Below the pieces are notes generated by a model. The model searched no databases. It was not told the origin of the DNA and saw only the letters and a program-made list of their open reading frames with translations. This document shows positions 8,857-18,644 of a stretch of 64,000 bases of DNA, piece by piece (the first letter of the stretch is position 1; every line of letters begins with the position of its first letter). The translations under genes were made by a program, and so were the position numbers. Source of the stretch: Saprospiraceae bacterium (GTDB taxonomy: Bacteria > Bacteroidota > Bacteroidia > Chitinophagales > Saprospiraceae); contig JAJCYH010000018.1 in the NCBI GenBank assembly GCA_029262995.1, positions 116,326 through 180,325 on the forward strand. Direction: 5' to 3'.

Positions 8857-9210
8857 TTCCTCTGATTTAGGATTGGGATACAAATTAGATTCATCCTCAT
8901 GTTCACGATCTACCAAACATTTAAAGTCTTTTTCAACCAAAAGATATGTGCCGTTAGTTAATTGATAATCAAATCCTACTCGATTGTCTTTATCCCAATT
9001 TTCTAACCAGGATTTGGGAATTGTTATATGAATTTTCGCTTGGTCAAAATCAGCATTCATAATTTCGCTGTCAATAGGACTTATTCCATATTTGAGTGTA
9101 GAAGATGCAAAATGACAACTGTCCCATACCTCAGCAGCACTAACCAACGCACTTACTTCTACTTGACTAAGTCTAAGTCGAATCGTATTGGACTTAATTC
9201 TAATTTTCAT
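8851..9210 (-). CDS. Small conserved Bacteroidota protein of unknown function
   Basis: A 119-residue soluble protein beginning MKIRIKSNTIRLRLSQVEV, a pattern I associate with a Bacteroidota domain of unknown function (perhaps DUF7009; not certain). The middle contains FDQAKIHITIPKSWLENW and the C-terminus is acidic. There is no signal peptide or membrane segment. Its ATG overlaps the stop of the large Asp-box gene as ATGA, so it is translationally coupled to a secreted protein, although it looks cytoplasmic. The function is unknown. Confidence 0.75.
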   Translation of the reverse strand: MKIRIKSNTIRLRLSQVEVSALVSAAEVWDSCHFASSTLKYGISPIDSEIMNADFDQAKIHITIPKSWLENWDKDNRVGFDYQLTNGTYLLVEKDFKCLVDREHEDESNLYPNPKSEES

Positions 9211-12200
9211 TTAATTTTTATTTCTTCAAACTCCTTATAAATATTTACCGGTAACGCTTTAATGGCTTCGATATACGTTTTCCACTCCGTTTTGAAAAAC
9301 AAATTTACAGCAACTATTACTTCATTAGTACTTTTCTCTGCTGTTCTAATGGCAGACTTCCCATTTGGTGTAGGTTCCGCGGTACTTGTACGCAAAAAGC
9401 TGTTTGCCTTACCCAATTTCGAATTAAGTGTTTTAGAGTTGTCACGATATTCGGTTTTCCTTTCAGGCGGAAGCATATATAAGTGCATTAAACTGTCGAC
9501 TTGATCAGTCATTTTTTTATGCATTTTATTAGTCTCCTTTTTAATGCTGTCTTCCTGAATTTCAATAATTTTCGAATAGATCTCCATAGACTTTTTGGCT
9601 TCTTTCAATTGATCAAAAGCAGAAGTAGCAACCATAATTGTCTTATTAAATTCTTTCATTGCATCATACTTTGCTTTCGAATCGTGCAGACCGGAAGGTT
9701 CTCTTGGGTCCGTTCTAATAGTTACTGAAGTTGAATCCTTTAAGTCACCAAACTTAAATATGATCTTGTGGCTTCCTGGTATGATAGGCATTCCTCCAGG
9801 TTCTCGTTTAACTCTTGGCTCAGATTTTCTAGGAAATTCTACTCCTTTTTGATCAGGCCTCCAGGACAATCTATTCAATCCCTCCGATAACTTTCTTTCA
9901 AAAGTTCTAACGGTATCACCATGAGCATTAATGACAAATACTTTCACTTCTGAGGATTTTTTGGATTTAGCTTTGTCCCCCGTTTTATCTTCACTTGAAT
10001 TATCGTCTTTAGTTTCATCTGGTGTTTTCTTTGATTTCTTTTTTCCTTTTTTGGCTTTAGCCAAAACTTGATCCACTAACGAATCCCTTTTAATCTCTTC
10101 TTTTGGTTTATTCCAAAGCGTAAATATCGCAGATGTATTTTTGTTATCACCAACAAATTCTCCTTGAGCAATAAATCTTATACCGTCATAAGATCTACTG
10201 CTTGTCAAATAAACATCTGAAGTCTCAAAAGCCATAAACTCCTTATCAAGTAATTCTAAGCCATTTCTTGCAATTGCTCGAAGTGGTTTGATATCATCTA
10301 ATATCCAAAATGCCCTACCGAATGTTCCTAATACCAGATCATCATGTGTTGTCTGGATTTTCATATCTCTTATTTGTACAGGAGGAAACCCCTTTTCCCA
10401 TTTAAGCCAAGTTTTTCCATGATCGAATGATATATAGAGACCAACATCCGTTCCTAGAAAAATTAGATTTTCTTCTTCTGGATCTTGAAGTACGGAACAA
10501 ACAAATCCACTAACAGTACTATCATCCACTACCCTGTCCCATGTATCACCGGCATCAAGCGAGTGATAAAGGTATGCGGACCAATCATTCATTCTATAAT
10601 TATTGACGACAACGAACAACTCTTCTCTATTGATCTTTGATAGTTCAATTTGTGGTATCCATGAATATTCTGGAATTCCTGGCAGTCGATTGCTAATGTT
10701 TACCCAAGACTTTCCTCCATCTCGAGTCCTCTGAAGGTTGCCATCATCTGTAGATGCAAATATTAAATTTGAATCAAATGAACTTGGTGCAATAGCAAGT
10801 ATAGTAGTATGATTTTCTGCTCCTGTAATATCTAATGTCAATCCTCCACTTTTCGACTGGTTCTGTTTTAAAGTATCATTGGTAGTCAGGTCAGGTGATA
10901 TGATACGCCAAGAATGTCCACAGTCTTCGCTTTTATGAACAAACTGAGAGCCATAATAGAGGCCACAATCATTAAATGGATCCAATGCTAAGGCTGCATT
11001 CCAGTTATAACGCAAATTTAAGCCGTCAGGATGTTGAGGTTGTATAAAATGTGTTCTTCCAGTTATTCTATCAAAGTAAGCAATGTTACCTTCCTGTGAC
11101 ATAACAAAACCATACCTATTATCATCAGGTTTTGGGGCCACATCAAAACCATCACCAAAATATAGTTCTTGCCAATCGTAATTTCTTATACCTCCTCTTT
11201 TCAATACAAATCCAGGTCCTACCCATGAACCATTATCCTGCATGCCACCATAAACATTATATGGAAAATCATTATCTACATTTACATGATAGAATTGACC
11301 TACTGGAAGGTTTTCAACGAATTCCCAGGACTTTGATCCATCCCTCGATATATTAAGTCCACCATCATTTCCGTTAATTAGGTAATTAGAGTTATCTGGA
11401 TCTATCCAAAAGGCATGATGATCCGGATGCACTTTACTCCCATAATCCATTATCGTACTAAATGTTTTTCCTCCATCTTCAGATTTAGACACATAGGACC
11501 ATAAATTATAAATTCTATTTTCATTTTGTGGATCTACATATATTTCTGCATAATAAAATGGTCTATTTCCAATGTTCTTTGTAGACACTAGAGACCATTT
11601 TTCACCACCATCAACACTTTTATATAAGCCATTTTTTTTCGCTTCAATAAGTGCATATACAATATTAGGTTTAGACTTTGAAAATGCAATTCCTATTCTC
11701 CCAAGATCTCCTTTCGGTAGACCCTCTTTACTTGTAATTCTTTTCCAGTTTTCACCACCATCATAAGTTAGATATAATCCAGAATTTTTTCCTCCTGAAT
11801 TAAATCCCCAAGGTGTTCTTCCAAATTCCCACATCGCAGCAATTAGTTTGTTTGGATTTGAAGGATCACAAACCATATCTGCTACTCCAGAAGAGTCAGA
11901 TGTATAAAGCACTTTATTCCAAGTCTTGCCGCCATCAGTAGTTTTAAAGACACCTCGATCTTCCGTTGGGCCCCAAGCAGAACCCAATGCTCCTATAGAA
12001 ACCGTATTGGGATCATCACTATGAATGATGATTCTATGTATTAATTTTGTTTCTTTCAAACCCATATATTTCCAGGTCTTACCACCATCAATAGATTTGA
12101 ATACGCCAGCACCACTATTATGAGAATTTCTTGGATTTCCTTCTCCAGTTCCTACCCAGATTTCATCAGGATTTTTCTGATTAAACTTTACTGCACCTAT

Positions 12201-12461
12201 AGATAAGGTTGGCTGATCATCGAATATAGGTTTCCAAGAGACGCCTCCATTAGTGGACTCCCAAACCCCACCAGATGCTGACCCTACAATGATATGTTCT
12301 TTGTCATGTAGGTTTACATCGATAGAAGTAATTCTTCCACTCATTCCTGCAGGTCCAATATTTCGCCATCGCATAGATTTGAATTTATCAAAATCTAAGG
12401 CTTGACCATTAACTACTAAAAAAGAGAATATACATACAAGGCTAAAAATGAATCTTTTCAT
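9207..12461 (-). CDS. Secreted VPS10/BNR-like Asp-box beta-propeller protein
   Basis: A 1084-residue exported protein with a cleavable signal peptide ending near VNGQA. From residue about 25 to 700 it contains many Asp-box motifs (S/T-x-DGGKTW: SIDGGKTW, TTDGGKTW, TYDGGENW, SVDGGEKW, SEDGGKTF, TRDGGKSW, SLDAGDTW), which fold as one or two VPS10/sialidase-like beta-propellers. A Lys/Ser/Glu-rich linker (residues about 800-845) precedes a C-terminal region with beta-structure and helices. Homologues are common in Bacteroidota and are often annotated as glycosyl hydrolases, but no glycosidase catalytic residues are evident, so an enzymatic role is unsupported. No T9SS sorting domain is obvious at the C-terminus. 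Confidence 0.85.
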   Translation of the reverse strand: MKRFIFSLVCIFSFLVVNGQALDFDKFKSMRWRNIGPAGMSGRITSIDVNLHDKEHIIVGSASGGVWESTNGGVSWKPIFDDQPTLSIGAVKFNQKNPDEIWVGTGEGNPRNSHNSGAGVFKSIDGGKTWKYMGLKETKLIHRIIIHSDDPNTVSIGALGSAWGPTEDRGVFKTTDGGKTWNKVLYTSDSSGVADMVCDPSNPNKLIAAMWEFGRTPWGFNSGGKNSGLYLTYDGGENWKRITSKEGLPKGDLGRIGIAFSKSKPNIVYALIEAKKNGLYKSVDGGEKWSLVSTKNIGNRPFYYAEIYVDPQNENRIYNLWSYVSKSEDGGKTFSTIMDYGSKVHPDHHAFWIDPDNSNYLINGNDGGLNISRDGSKSWEFVENLPVGQFYHVNVDNDFPYNVYGGMQDNGSWVGPGFVLKRGGIRNYDWQELYFGDGFDVAPKPDDNRYGFVMSQEGNIAYFDRITGRTHFIQPQHPDGLNLRYNWNAALALDPFNDCGLYYGSQFVHKSEDCGHSWRIISPDLTTNDTLKQNQSKSGGLTLDITGAENHTTILAIAPSSFDSNLIFASTDDGNLQRTRDGGKSWVNISNRLPGIPEYSWIPQIELSKINREELFVVVNNYRMNDWSAYLYHSLDAGDTWDRVVDDSTVSGFVCSVLQDPEEENLIFLGTDVGLYISFDHGKTWLKWEKGFPPVQIRDMKIQTTHDDLVLGTFGRAFWILDDIKPLRAIARNGLELLDKEFMAFETSDVYLTSSRSYDGIRFIAQGEFVGDNKNTSAIFTLWNKPKEEIKRDSLVDQVLAKAKKGKKKSKKTPDETKDDNSSEDKTGDKAKSKKSSEVKVFVINAHGDTVRTFERKLSEGLNRLSWRPDQKGVEFPRKSEPRVKREPGGMPIIPGSHKIIFKFGDLKDSTSVTIRTDPREPSGLHDSKAKYDAMKEFNKTIMVATSAFDQLKEAKKSMEIYSKIIEIQEDSIKKETNKMHKKMTDQVDSLMHLYMLPPERKTEYRDNSKTLNSKLGKANSFLRTSTAEPTPNGKSAIRTAEKSTNEVIVAVNLFFKTEWKTYIEAIKALPVNIYKEFEEIKIK

Positions 12462-12481
12462 ACTTTTAATTATTGCGCTTG

Positions 12482-12511
12482 AAAATATAGAAATCTTGAG
12501 ATAATTTCAAA
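12482..12511 (-). promoter_or_regulatory. Possible promoter of the Asp-box protein gene
   Basis: On the minus strand TTTG is followed after 18 nt by TATATTTT, one base off the TAnnTTTG element, about 20 nt upstream of the start codon. Spacing fits a Bacteroidota -33/-7 pair, but the match is imperfect. Confidence 0.35.
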
Positions 12512-12554
12512 TACCTGAAGACAATACAAATGAATGTATGACAAAATACAGAAA

Positions 12555-12830
12555 TCAAGCTGCGCGTTTTATCAGATTATTGATTATACCCCAAGCTTCA
12601 CTTTGTTTGTAGCATCTAAGATTAGCAATGGCTTGCGCTCCATTGATAAACCACTTTTGACCTGAGAATATCAATCGTTATTGAATTACGTTTCGGTGTG
12701 CAGCTTCAATTGGCCCTGATCCAATAAGGAGTCCTTTGTCTTTGAAGGTTTTGTATCTCATTAGAACTTCATGTTCGGTATAATAATGAAAAGTACTATT
12801 GCTTTTATGCATTAAATATTTTTTACTACC
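12555..12830 (-). pseudogene. ISKra4-type transposase C-terminal remnant
   Basis: Translated on the minus strand this gap encodes the C-terminal end of an ISKra4-like DDE transposase. RYKTFKDKGLLIGSGPIEAA is followed by HRNVIQ, a TAA stop, RLIFSGQKWF and GAQAIANLRCYKQSEAW. In intact relatives the segment reads roughly IGSGxIExAHRxVIQxRxKxSGQRW, so the stop replaces a conserved glutamine position. A second in-frame stop lies at 12831-12833 upstream, and no N-terminal part or terminal inverted repeats are recognisable. It is a dead fragment of an old insertion lying between the Asp-box gene and the type B adhesin-like gene. Confidence 0.78.
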
Positions 12831-12883
12831 TTAATTGCCCTGTTTTTATTAAAAAGGCAGGTATTGAATTTATCCTTAATACA

Positions 12884-15800
12884 GTGAAACACCCAATAAC
12901 AATTGCGCTTGCAATAATTTTTAATATCCATTCTTATGGAATAGAGCATTCTAAGGGATTGTATTCAATTGATGACCCTACCGATTGTACTATTGAAGTA
13001 GAAATCCCAGATAATTTTCACGTATGCTTTGACGAAACATTTAATCTAGGAGGAGTAATTAATGGTGATTATGAAGAATTTGAATGGCTTGAAAATGGAT
13101 CTTCGACTAACCATTCACTTAATGAAGAGGTAGAAATAGATCAGACAACTACTTTCACTCTCATTGCATGGGGAAGCAGTGGTGAAAATATAATTGAAAA
13201 TGGTGACTTTGAAGATGGTGCTTCTGGATTCACTACAGATTATGAGCTTGGAAGTTTTTCCTGCTTCGGATTAGGATTCTTAGATTGTGAAGGTACCTAT
13301 GGCGTTATAGATGACCCTAGTTTAGGTCATGCTAATTTCGCTGCTTGTTCTGATGTCGAAGGAGGTGGTAATATGATGGTAGTAAATGGTGCTTCAAGCT
13401 TGCAAGAAATATGGTGTCAGGAAGTTTGTGTCGAAGTTGGTGCCAATTACCTGTTCAATGCATGGGCTACTTCAGTAAATGCAGCTTCACCCGCACAGCT
13501 CCAATTTTCTATTGATGGCAATTTAATCGGCAATTTGTTTTCTTTAACCTCAAACCTGTGTGACTGGGAAGAATTCGAAGCTGAATGGGGGTCTGATGCA
13601 TCTACGACAATCGAAATCTGTGTAACCAACCAGAATACTGCCGCAAGTGGGAATGACTTTGCTCTTGATAATATTGGATTTTACCAAGTTTGCCAGGATG
13701 AAGCAAGCTTCACAGTTAGCCATTCTGAATTTGAAGTTGATTTATTAGGTATTGAACTTTTGAATTGTATTGTTATCGAAACCGAAGGTCTTTTTGTCAT
13801 CGATCCACCTGGCATTTATGACATTGAATTAAGCTTCGAGGGTACTGTCATTGAAAGTTCAAGTACAGATGAGTTTTACTTCACTCTTGATACCCCTGGT
13901 GAATATCATTTCGAGGTGACAGATGAATGGGGATGCTCTTTAATTTATGAATTCGACGTAGAGGCAGAATACAATTATCCAGAGCCTGAACTTGCAAGTA
14001 GTAATGACTTAAATTGTGAACAACTATCCAGTCAACTTACTGCAGATTCAAACCTTCGAGGAACATTGTTTGAATGGTTCAATGATCAAAATATACCAAT
14101 AGGTGATGATGAAGAGATTACAGTGACTCAAGGAGGCTTTTATTATCTTTTGGCAACTGATGATGATTCTGGATGTCAGACGCTGGATTCCATTTTTTTA
14201 GATGAAGATTTTACCGTCTCGGATTTTTTCATTTTGGGCGGAGACCCGCTAACATGCATCAATACAGAATCTACACTTTATACATCTATTGAATCTGATT
14301 CAGTACATTGGATATATCATGCCGGTAATGATCCTATATCGAATAATGATACTTTATTGATAAGCCAGTCTGGCAATTATTCAGCAAGCGTTGTTCTTGA
14401 AAATGGTTGCATAGCCAAGGACACTATTACAGTAGATGAAATTGCTATCAACTTTGATTTTAGCGTCAGCTATGACAGTTTGATCAACTGTTTAGATTCC
14501 TTTTCACTGGTGCAACTAAATTATGATTCAAGCTTTTACCAACTCAATTGGCTCAACTTAAATGAAAGTTATAATGATTCCACTGAATTTATTCTAAGCA
14601 ATGCTGGTAGCTACTATTATTCTCTTCTCAATCTCGAGGGATGTATTATGATAGATTCATTAACAATTGAAGCTGATTTTGACTTTGTTGTTCCAGACCT
14701 TATTGCTGATTCAATAGATTGTACCGGTGAACAGGCCTTTATTTCCATTGTAGATTCACTGAATGAATACAATATCGAATGGCTATTTGAGGATGGTAAT
14801 ATTGTAACTTCAGATTCTGCTTTAATTAATTCTGTGGGAATTATCGAATACGACATGAGCTATATTAATGGCTGTGAAATGTCAGGTCAAGAAGAAATAT
14901 TCTCCTCTGAAAATATTCCAGAAATCTCTATAAAAGGTGATACAATAAATTGCACAAATGCGTTTGTTGAACTTATTCCTGTCAGCAATCAAAACAAATT
15001 AAGTTACTTATGGACGTTGCCTAACGGTGCTCAGCTTACTAAAGATACAATTACTGTGATGCAGAATGGTTTATATCTATTGCAGGTAACAAATAATCTC
15101 TCATGTCAAAATCTAAAAGAGTATTTCCTCGAAATTGATACCATTCGACCATCGATAGAAATTCCCTCAGATATCACACTTGATTGTGCCCAAAGTACAT
15201 TTTCATCTGAATTAATCATTACTTCAAGTTATGAGCAAGTATTAAGCAACAACAACTGGCTTAATGGCAATAATTTAAATTATGAAATATCTGAATCAGG
15301 AGTATATGAATTTGAAGTAATCGCTAAAAACGGATGTTCAGTATCATCTTCATTTGAAGCTGTTGTTGATACCATAACTCCAGTATTAAACATACCAGAC
15401 TCCGTTAACTTAAATTGCGCAGTAACAGTTGATACAATATACCTAAACAGTAATCCAGAAGATGTGCTTGTCTGGACTTACAATAATATTAATCATTATT
15501 CAGATACAATTGTTATTGTGGATTCAGGAATTTATACTATTGAAATTACTGGTTCTAACGCTTGTGTTACATCAGGTGAGATTATTTCATATTCTGATTT
15601 TGAAAAACCAGAATATAGCCTTTCCGCAGATACTATAAGCTGTGACAATTTAGAATCTACAATTTCAATATCTGGAGATGAAAATGAATGGGAAAATATC
15701 TCTATTTTCAAAGATGACATCCTAGTAGCAGAAAGCAATCGATATGTGTCAGAGGATCCTGGTTTATTTACTGTTATTGTAACTGCGTTAAATGGATGCA

Positions 15801-16846
15801 GTCATGAAAGTGAAGTAACAATAGCCATAGACACAAGCACTATACAATTTACCTTGGAATCAGATATGCTCGATTGTCTGAATAATGAAATTCAGATCAG
15901 AATTATAGAAAACCTTAATACCTCCAATGCCCAAGTCTATAATTCTAATGGATTATTGCTAGGCAATTTAGACATCTCAATTTCAGAACCCGATGAATAT
16001 TCTGTTACTGTCCTAAATGAAAATGGATGCCCATCAACTAAGAAAGTTCTAATCGTTGAAGATATTGATCCACCAGTCATTACCAGTTTGGAATATGAAG
16101 ATATTGTATGTAGTGAATCTATCGAATTAAGCATTCTTGAAATTCTAGATATTTCTCAACTTTCTCAACTCAATATTGATCAATCCCCGATCAACCCAGC
16201 TTCGATACCAATTACAATAAATGGTCCAGGCGATCATACTATTGAACTTATCGGCAACAACGGATGTATTACTGACACTATCATTACAATTGCTCCTCTT
16301 GAAGAGATAGATGGGTATATATTCCCTGAGTTAAAACTTTTTGAAGGTGAAGAACAGGAACTACAGATTGAAATTAACAAATCACTTGATGAAATTGAGT
16401 CTATCAGTTGGTATCCTGAAAATGGATTAAGCTGTTATGATTGTCTGAATCCCAACTTTATAGGTCTTGAAGATCAAGAGTATACTATTACATTAGTTGA
16501 TATAAATGGATGCGAAGATGAGTTAGAACTAAGAGTAATGATTGAAAAGAATATTAAATACTATATTCCAAATGTCATCAATCAAAGCGACAGCCGCAAT
16601 GCTTTTTTTACAATTTTTTCGAAAGAAAACGATATACAAAATATAAATTCTCTAAGCATATATGATCGATGGGGTAATCTTATGTTTATAAAAGAAAATA
16701 TGCCAGCCAACAATCCGCAAGAAGGCTGGGATGGCACATATCACGATAAATACGTTGAACAAGGAGTGTATGTCTTTGTTGCGGAGTTACTACTTAGAAA
16801 TAAGGAAGTAAAAGTTATTAGTGGAGATGTTACGGTTTTAAGATAA
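12884..16846 (+). CDS. Giant secreted protein with Cys-paired Ig-like repeats and T9SS type B sorting domain
   Basis: A 1320-residue protein beginning at GTG with a signal peptide (ITIALAIIFNIHSYG). Residues about 105-265 form a jelly-roll, carbohydrate-binding-like domain (NGDFEDG ... ICVTNQN ... ALDNIGFY). From about 365 to 1150 there are roughly ten Ig-like repeats of 70-80 residues, each opening with a pattern like D-x-L-x-C and closing with NGC, so each probably holds one disulfide. The last 90 residues (SLSIYDRWGNLMF ... WDGTYHDKYVEQGVYVFVAELLL) are a CHU_C, gliding-motility-associated type B T9SS signal. It is likely a surface adhesin or matrix protein. The coding end overlaps the converging symporter gene by 9 nt. 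Confidence 0.88.
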   Translation: MKHPITIALAIIFNIHSYGIEHSKGLYSIDDPTDCTIEVEIPDNFHVCFDETFNLGGVINGDYEEFEWLENGSSTNHSLNEEVEIDQTTTFTLIAWGSSGENIIENGDFEDGASGFTTDYELGSFSCFGLGFLDCEGTYGVIDDPSLGHANFAACSDVEGGGNMMVVNGASSLQEIWCQEVCVEVGANYLFNAWATSVNAASPAQLQFSIDGNLIGNLFSLTSNLCDWEEFEAEWGSDASTTIEICVTNQNTAASGNDFALDNIGFYQVCQDEASFTVSHSEFEVDLLGIELLNCIVIETEGLFVIDPPGIYDIELSFEGTVIESSSTDEFYFTLDTPGEYHFEVTDEWGCSLIYEFDVEAEYNYPEPELASSNDLNCEQLSSQLTADSNLRGTLFEWFNDQNIPIGDDEEITVTQGGFYYLLATDDDSGCQTLDSIFLDEDFTVSDFFILGGDPLTCINTESTLYTSIESDSVHWIYHAGNDPISNNDTLLISQSGNYSASVVLENGCIAKDTITVDEIAINFDFSVSYDSLINCLDSFSLVQLNYDSSFYQLNWLNLNESYNDSTEFILSNAGSYYYSLLNLEGCIMIDSLTIEADFDFVVPDLIADSIDCTGEQAFISIVDSLNEYNIEWLFEDGNIVTSDSALINSVGIIEYDMSYINGCEMSGQEEIFSSENIPEISIKGDTINCTNAFVELIPVSNQNKLSYLWTLPNGAQLTKDTITVMQNGLYLLQVTNNLSCQNLKEYFLEIDTIRPSIEIPSDITLDCAQSTFSSELIITSSYEQVLSNNNWLNGNNLNYEISESGVYEFEVIAKNGCSVSSSFEAVVDTITPVLNIPDSVNLNCAVTVDTIYLNSNPEDVLVWTYNNINHYSDTIVIVDSGIYTIEITGSNACVTSGEIISYSDFEKPEYSLSADTISCDNLESTISISGDENEWENISIFKDDILVAESNRYVSEDPGLFTVIVTALNGCSHESEVTIAIDTSTIQFTLESDMLDCLNNEIQIRIIENLNTSNAQVYNSNGLLLGNLDISISEPDEYSVTVLNENGCPSTKKVLIVEDIDPPVITSLEYEDIVCSESIELSILEILDISQLSQLNIDQSPINPASIPITINGPGDHTIELIGNNGCITDTIITIAPLEEIDGYIFPELKLFEGEEQELQIEINKSLDEIESISWYPENGLSCYDCLNPNFIGLEDQEYTITLVDINGCEDELELRVMIEKNIKYYIPNVINQSDSRNAFFTIFSKENDIQNINSLSIYDRWGNLMFIKENMPANNPQEGWDGTYHDKYVEQGVYVFVAELLLRNKEVKVISGDVTVLR

Positions 16847-18622
16847 AAAGTTCTTAGTGAATAATTTTTTCAAAATTAACACAGTAGCTATCGCTATTAA
16901 AAAGGCTATTAAACAAGTAATCATTTCACTATAAATTAGTGCTCCAATGCCAAATAGAATTGAATAGACCATGATGCACGCAACAAACATCATAAGTATT
17001 TCAGTTGCTAGGCTATTCTTCTTCAAACCTAATTCTGTTTTTAATTCGCTAGCATCCATTTCCTTGATCACCAATTGCCATCCTTTAGAATATGGTCGAA
17101 TAAGTTTGTAAAATGACTTAAGTGTAGCCATCTCTGTTTTAGGTCCAAAACAAGCAGCTAGCAACCATGCAATACTTGTAATTCCTATTCCAATTAGCAT
17201 CCTTTCATGTGCCAATAAATTGCCACTATAATATATCTCAAAATATACAGCTATGACAAATGAAACAACCATGGCAACAATCTCAGACAAAGCATTGATC
17301 CGCCACCAGAACCACCTAAGAATGAAAATCAAACCTGTGCCTGCACCAATCTGAAGCAATATATTAAATGCTTGAAGCGCATTGCTCAGTACCAAAGCAA
17401 ATAAAGCGGCTAATACCATTAGCAAAATCGTAGAAATCTTTCCTATCCTAACCTGCTTCTTTTCAGACATTTCTGGGCTAATAAATCTCACAACAAAGTC
17501 TTTAACTACGTATGAAGAACCCCAATTTAGATGTGTACTAATTGTTGACATTAACGCAGCTATTAAAGCGGCTATCACCAATCCAACCAATCCTATAGGA
17601 AGATAACTTAACATGGCTGGAAATGCCAGGTCGTTCTTAACCAAATCTTTGTCAATATGTGGAAATGCATTTTGAATAGACTCCAAGTCAGGAAAAACAA
17701 TCATTGAAGCCAATGCAATGATAATCCATGGCCAAGGTCGTAAGGCATAATGGGCTATATTAAAAAACAAAGTTGCTTTAATCGCTCCTGCCTCGTCACG
17801 TGATGACAGCATCCTTTGAGCAACATATCCTCCGCCGCCAGGTTCTGCGCCAGGATACCACAAACTCCACCATTGTACAGCAAGAGGAATTATAAATATT
17901 GGCACATATACAGCAGGATCAGAAAACTCTGGTATAAACCTTAGTGAATCTTTTACATTATCATGAGTAATCAGATTAGATAGACCACCAATTTCTGGCA
18001 TTTGAACTATATAAATTGCCGCCAAAATCATCCCTATCATGCTTAAAACAAACTGAAAAAAATCTGTTAGAATTACGCCTCGTAAGCCTCCAAGTGATGA
18101 ATAAAAAACAGTTGCCAAAGAAACCAAACAAACAGTTTGTACTGCGCCAAGTCCAAGAAGAACAGAAGCAATTTTAATCCCTGCCAATAAAACTGTTGCC
18201 ATAATCATGACATTAAAAAAAACACCCAAATAAATAGCTCTAAATGCTCTTAGGAATCTGGCTCCCTTTCCAGAATACCGCAATTCGTAAAACTCAAGAT
18301 CGGTCATGATGCCCGACCTTCTCCATAATTTGGCATAAACAAAAACAGTTAACATCCCTGTTAACAGAAATGCCCACCAGACCCAGTTGCCAGCAACACC
18401 ATTGGTTCTTACAATATCAGTAACAAGGTTTGGCGTATCCGCACTAAATGTTGTAGCCACCATAGAAACGCCTAATAGCCACCAAGGCATATTTTGACCT
18501 GAGAGAAAGAATTCTTTAGTGCTAGATCCAGCTTTTTTTGAAACAAACAAGCCAATAGCCAGAGTGATTATAAAGAACAAAGCTATAATCAACCAGTCTA
18601 ATAAGGATATATTTACTGACAT
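16838..18622 (-). CDS. Sodium:solute symporter (SSS family)
   Basis: A 594-residue inner-membrane transporter with about 13-14 hydrophobic helices. The N-terminal signature STKEFFLSGQNMPWWLLGVSMVATTFSADTPN, here cited only by its ends (STKEFF and FSADTP), is typical of SLC5/SSS proteins, as is GGLRGVILTDFFQF in the middle. It lies 22 nt downstream of a BadF/N-acetylglucosamine kinase-like gene on the same strand. SSS paired with such a kinase suggests Na+-coupled uptake of an amino sugar or other sugar followed by phosphorylation. The actual substrate is an inference. Confidence 0.9.
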   Translation of the reverse strand: MSVNISLLDWLIIALFFIITLAIGLFVSKKAGSSTKEFFLSGQNMPWWLLGVSMVATTFSADTPNLVTDIVRTNGVAGNWVWWAFLLTGMLTVFVYAKLWRRSGIMTDLEFYELRYSGKGARFLRAFRAIYLGVFFNVMIMATVLLAGIKIASVLLGLGAVQTVCLVSLATVFYSSLGGLRGVILTDFFQFVLSMIGMILAAIYIVQMPEIGGLSNLITHDNVKDSLRFIPEFSDPAVYVPIFIIPLAVQWWSLWYPGAEPGGGGYVAQRMLSSRDEAGAIKATLFFNIAHYALRPWPWIIIALASMIVFPDLESIQNAFPHIDKDLVKNDLAFPAMLSYLPIGLVGLVIAALIAALMSTISTHLNWGSSYVVKDFVVRFISPEMSEKKQVRIGKISTILLMVLAALFALVLSNALQAFNILLQIGAGTGLIFILRWFWWRINALSEIVAMVVSFVIAVYFEIYYSGNLLAHERMLIGIGITSIAWLLAACFGPKTEMATLKSFYKLIRPYSKGWQLVIKEMDASELKTELGLKKNSLATEILMMFVACIMVYSILFGIGALIYSEMITCLIAFLIAIATVLILKKLFTKNFLS

Positions 18623-18644
18623 AAGGATATATGAGTACTAGAAA

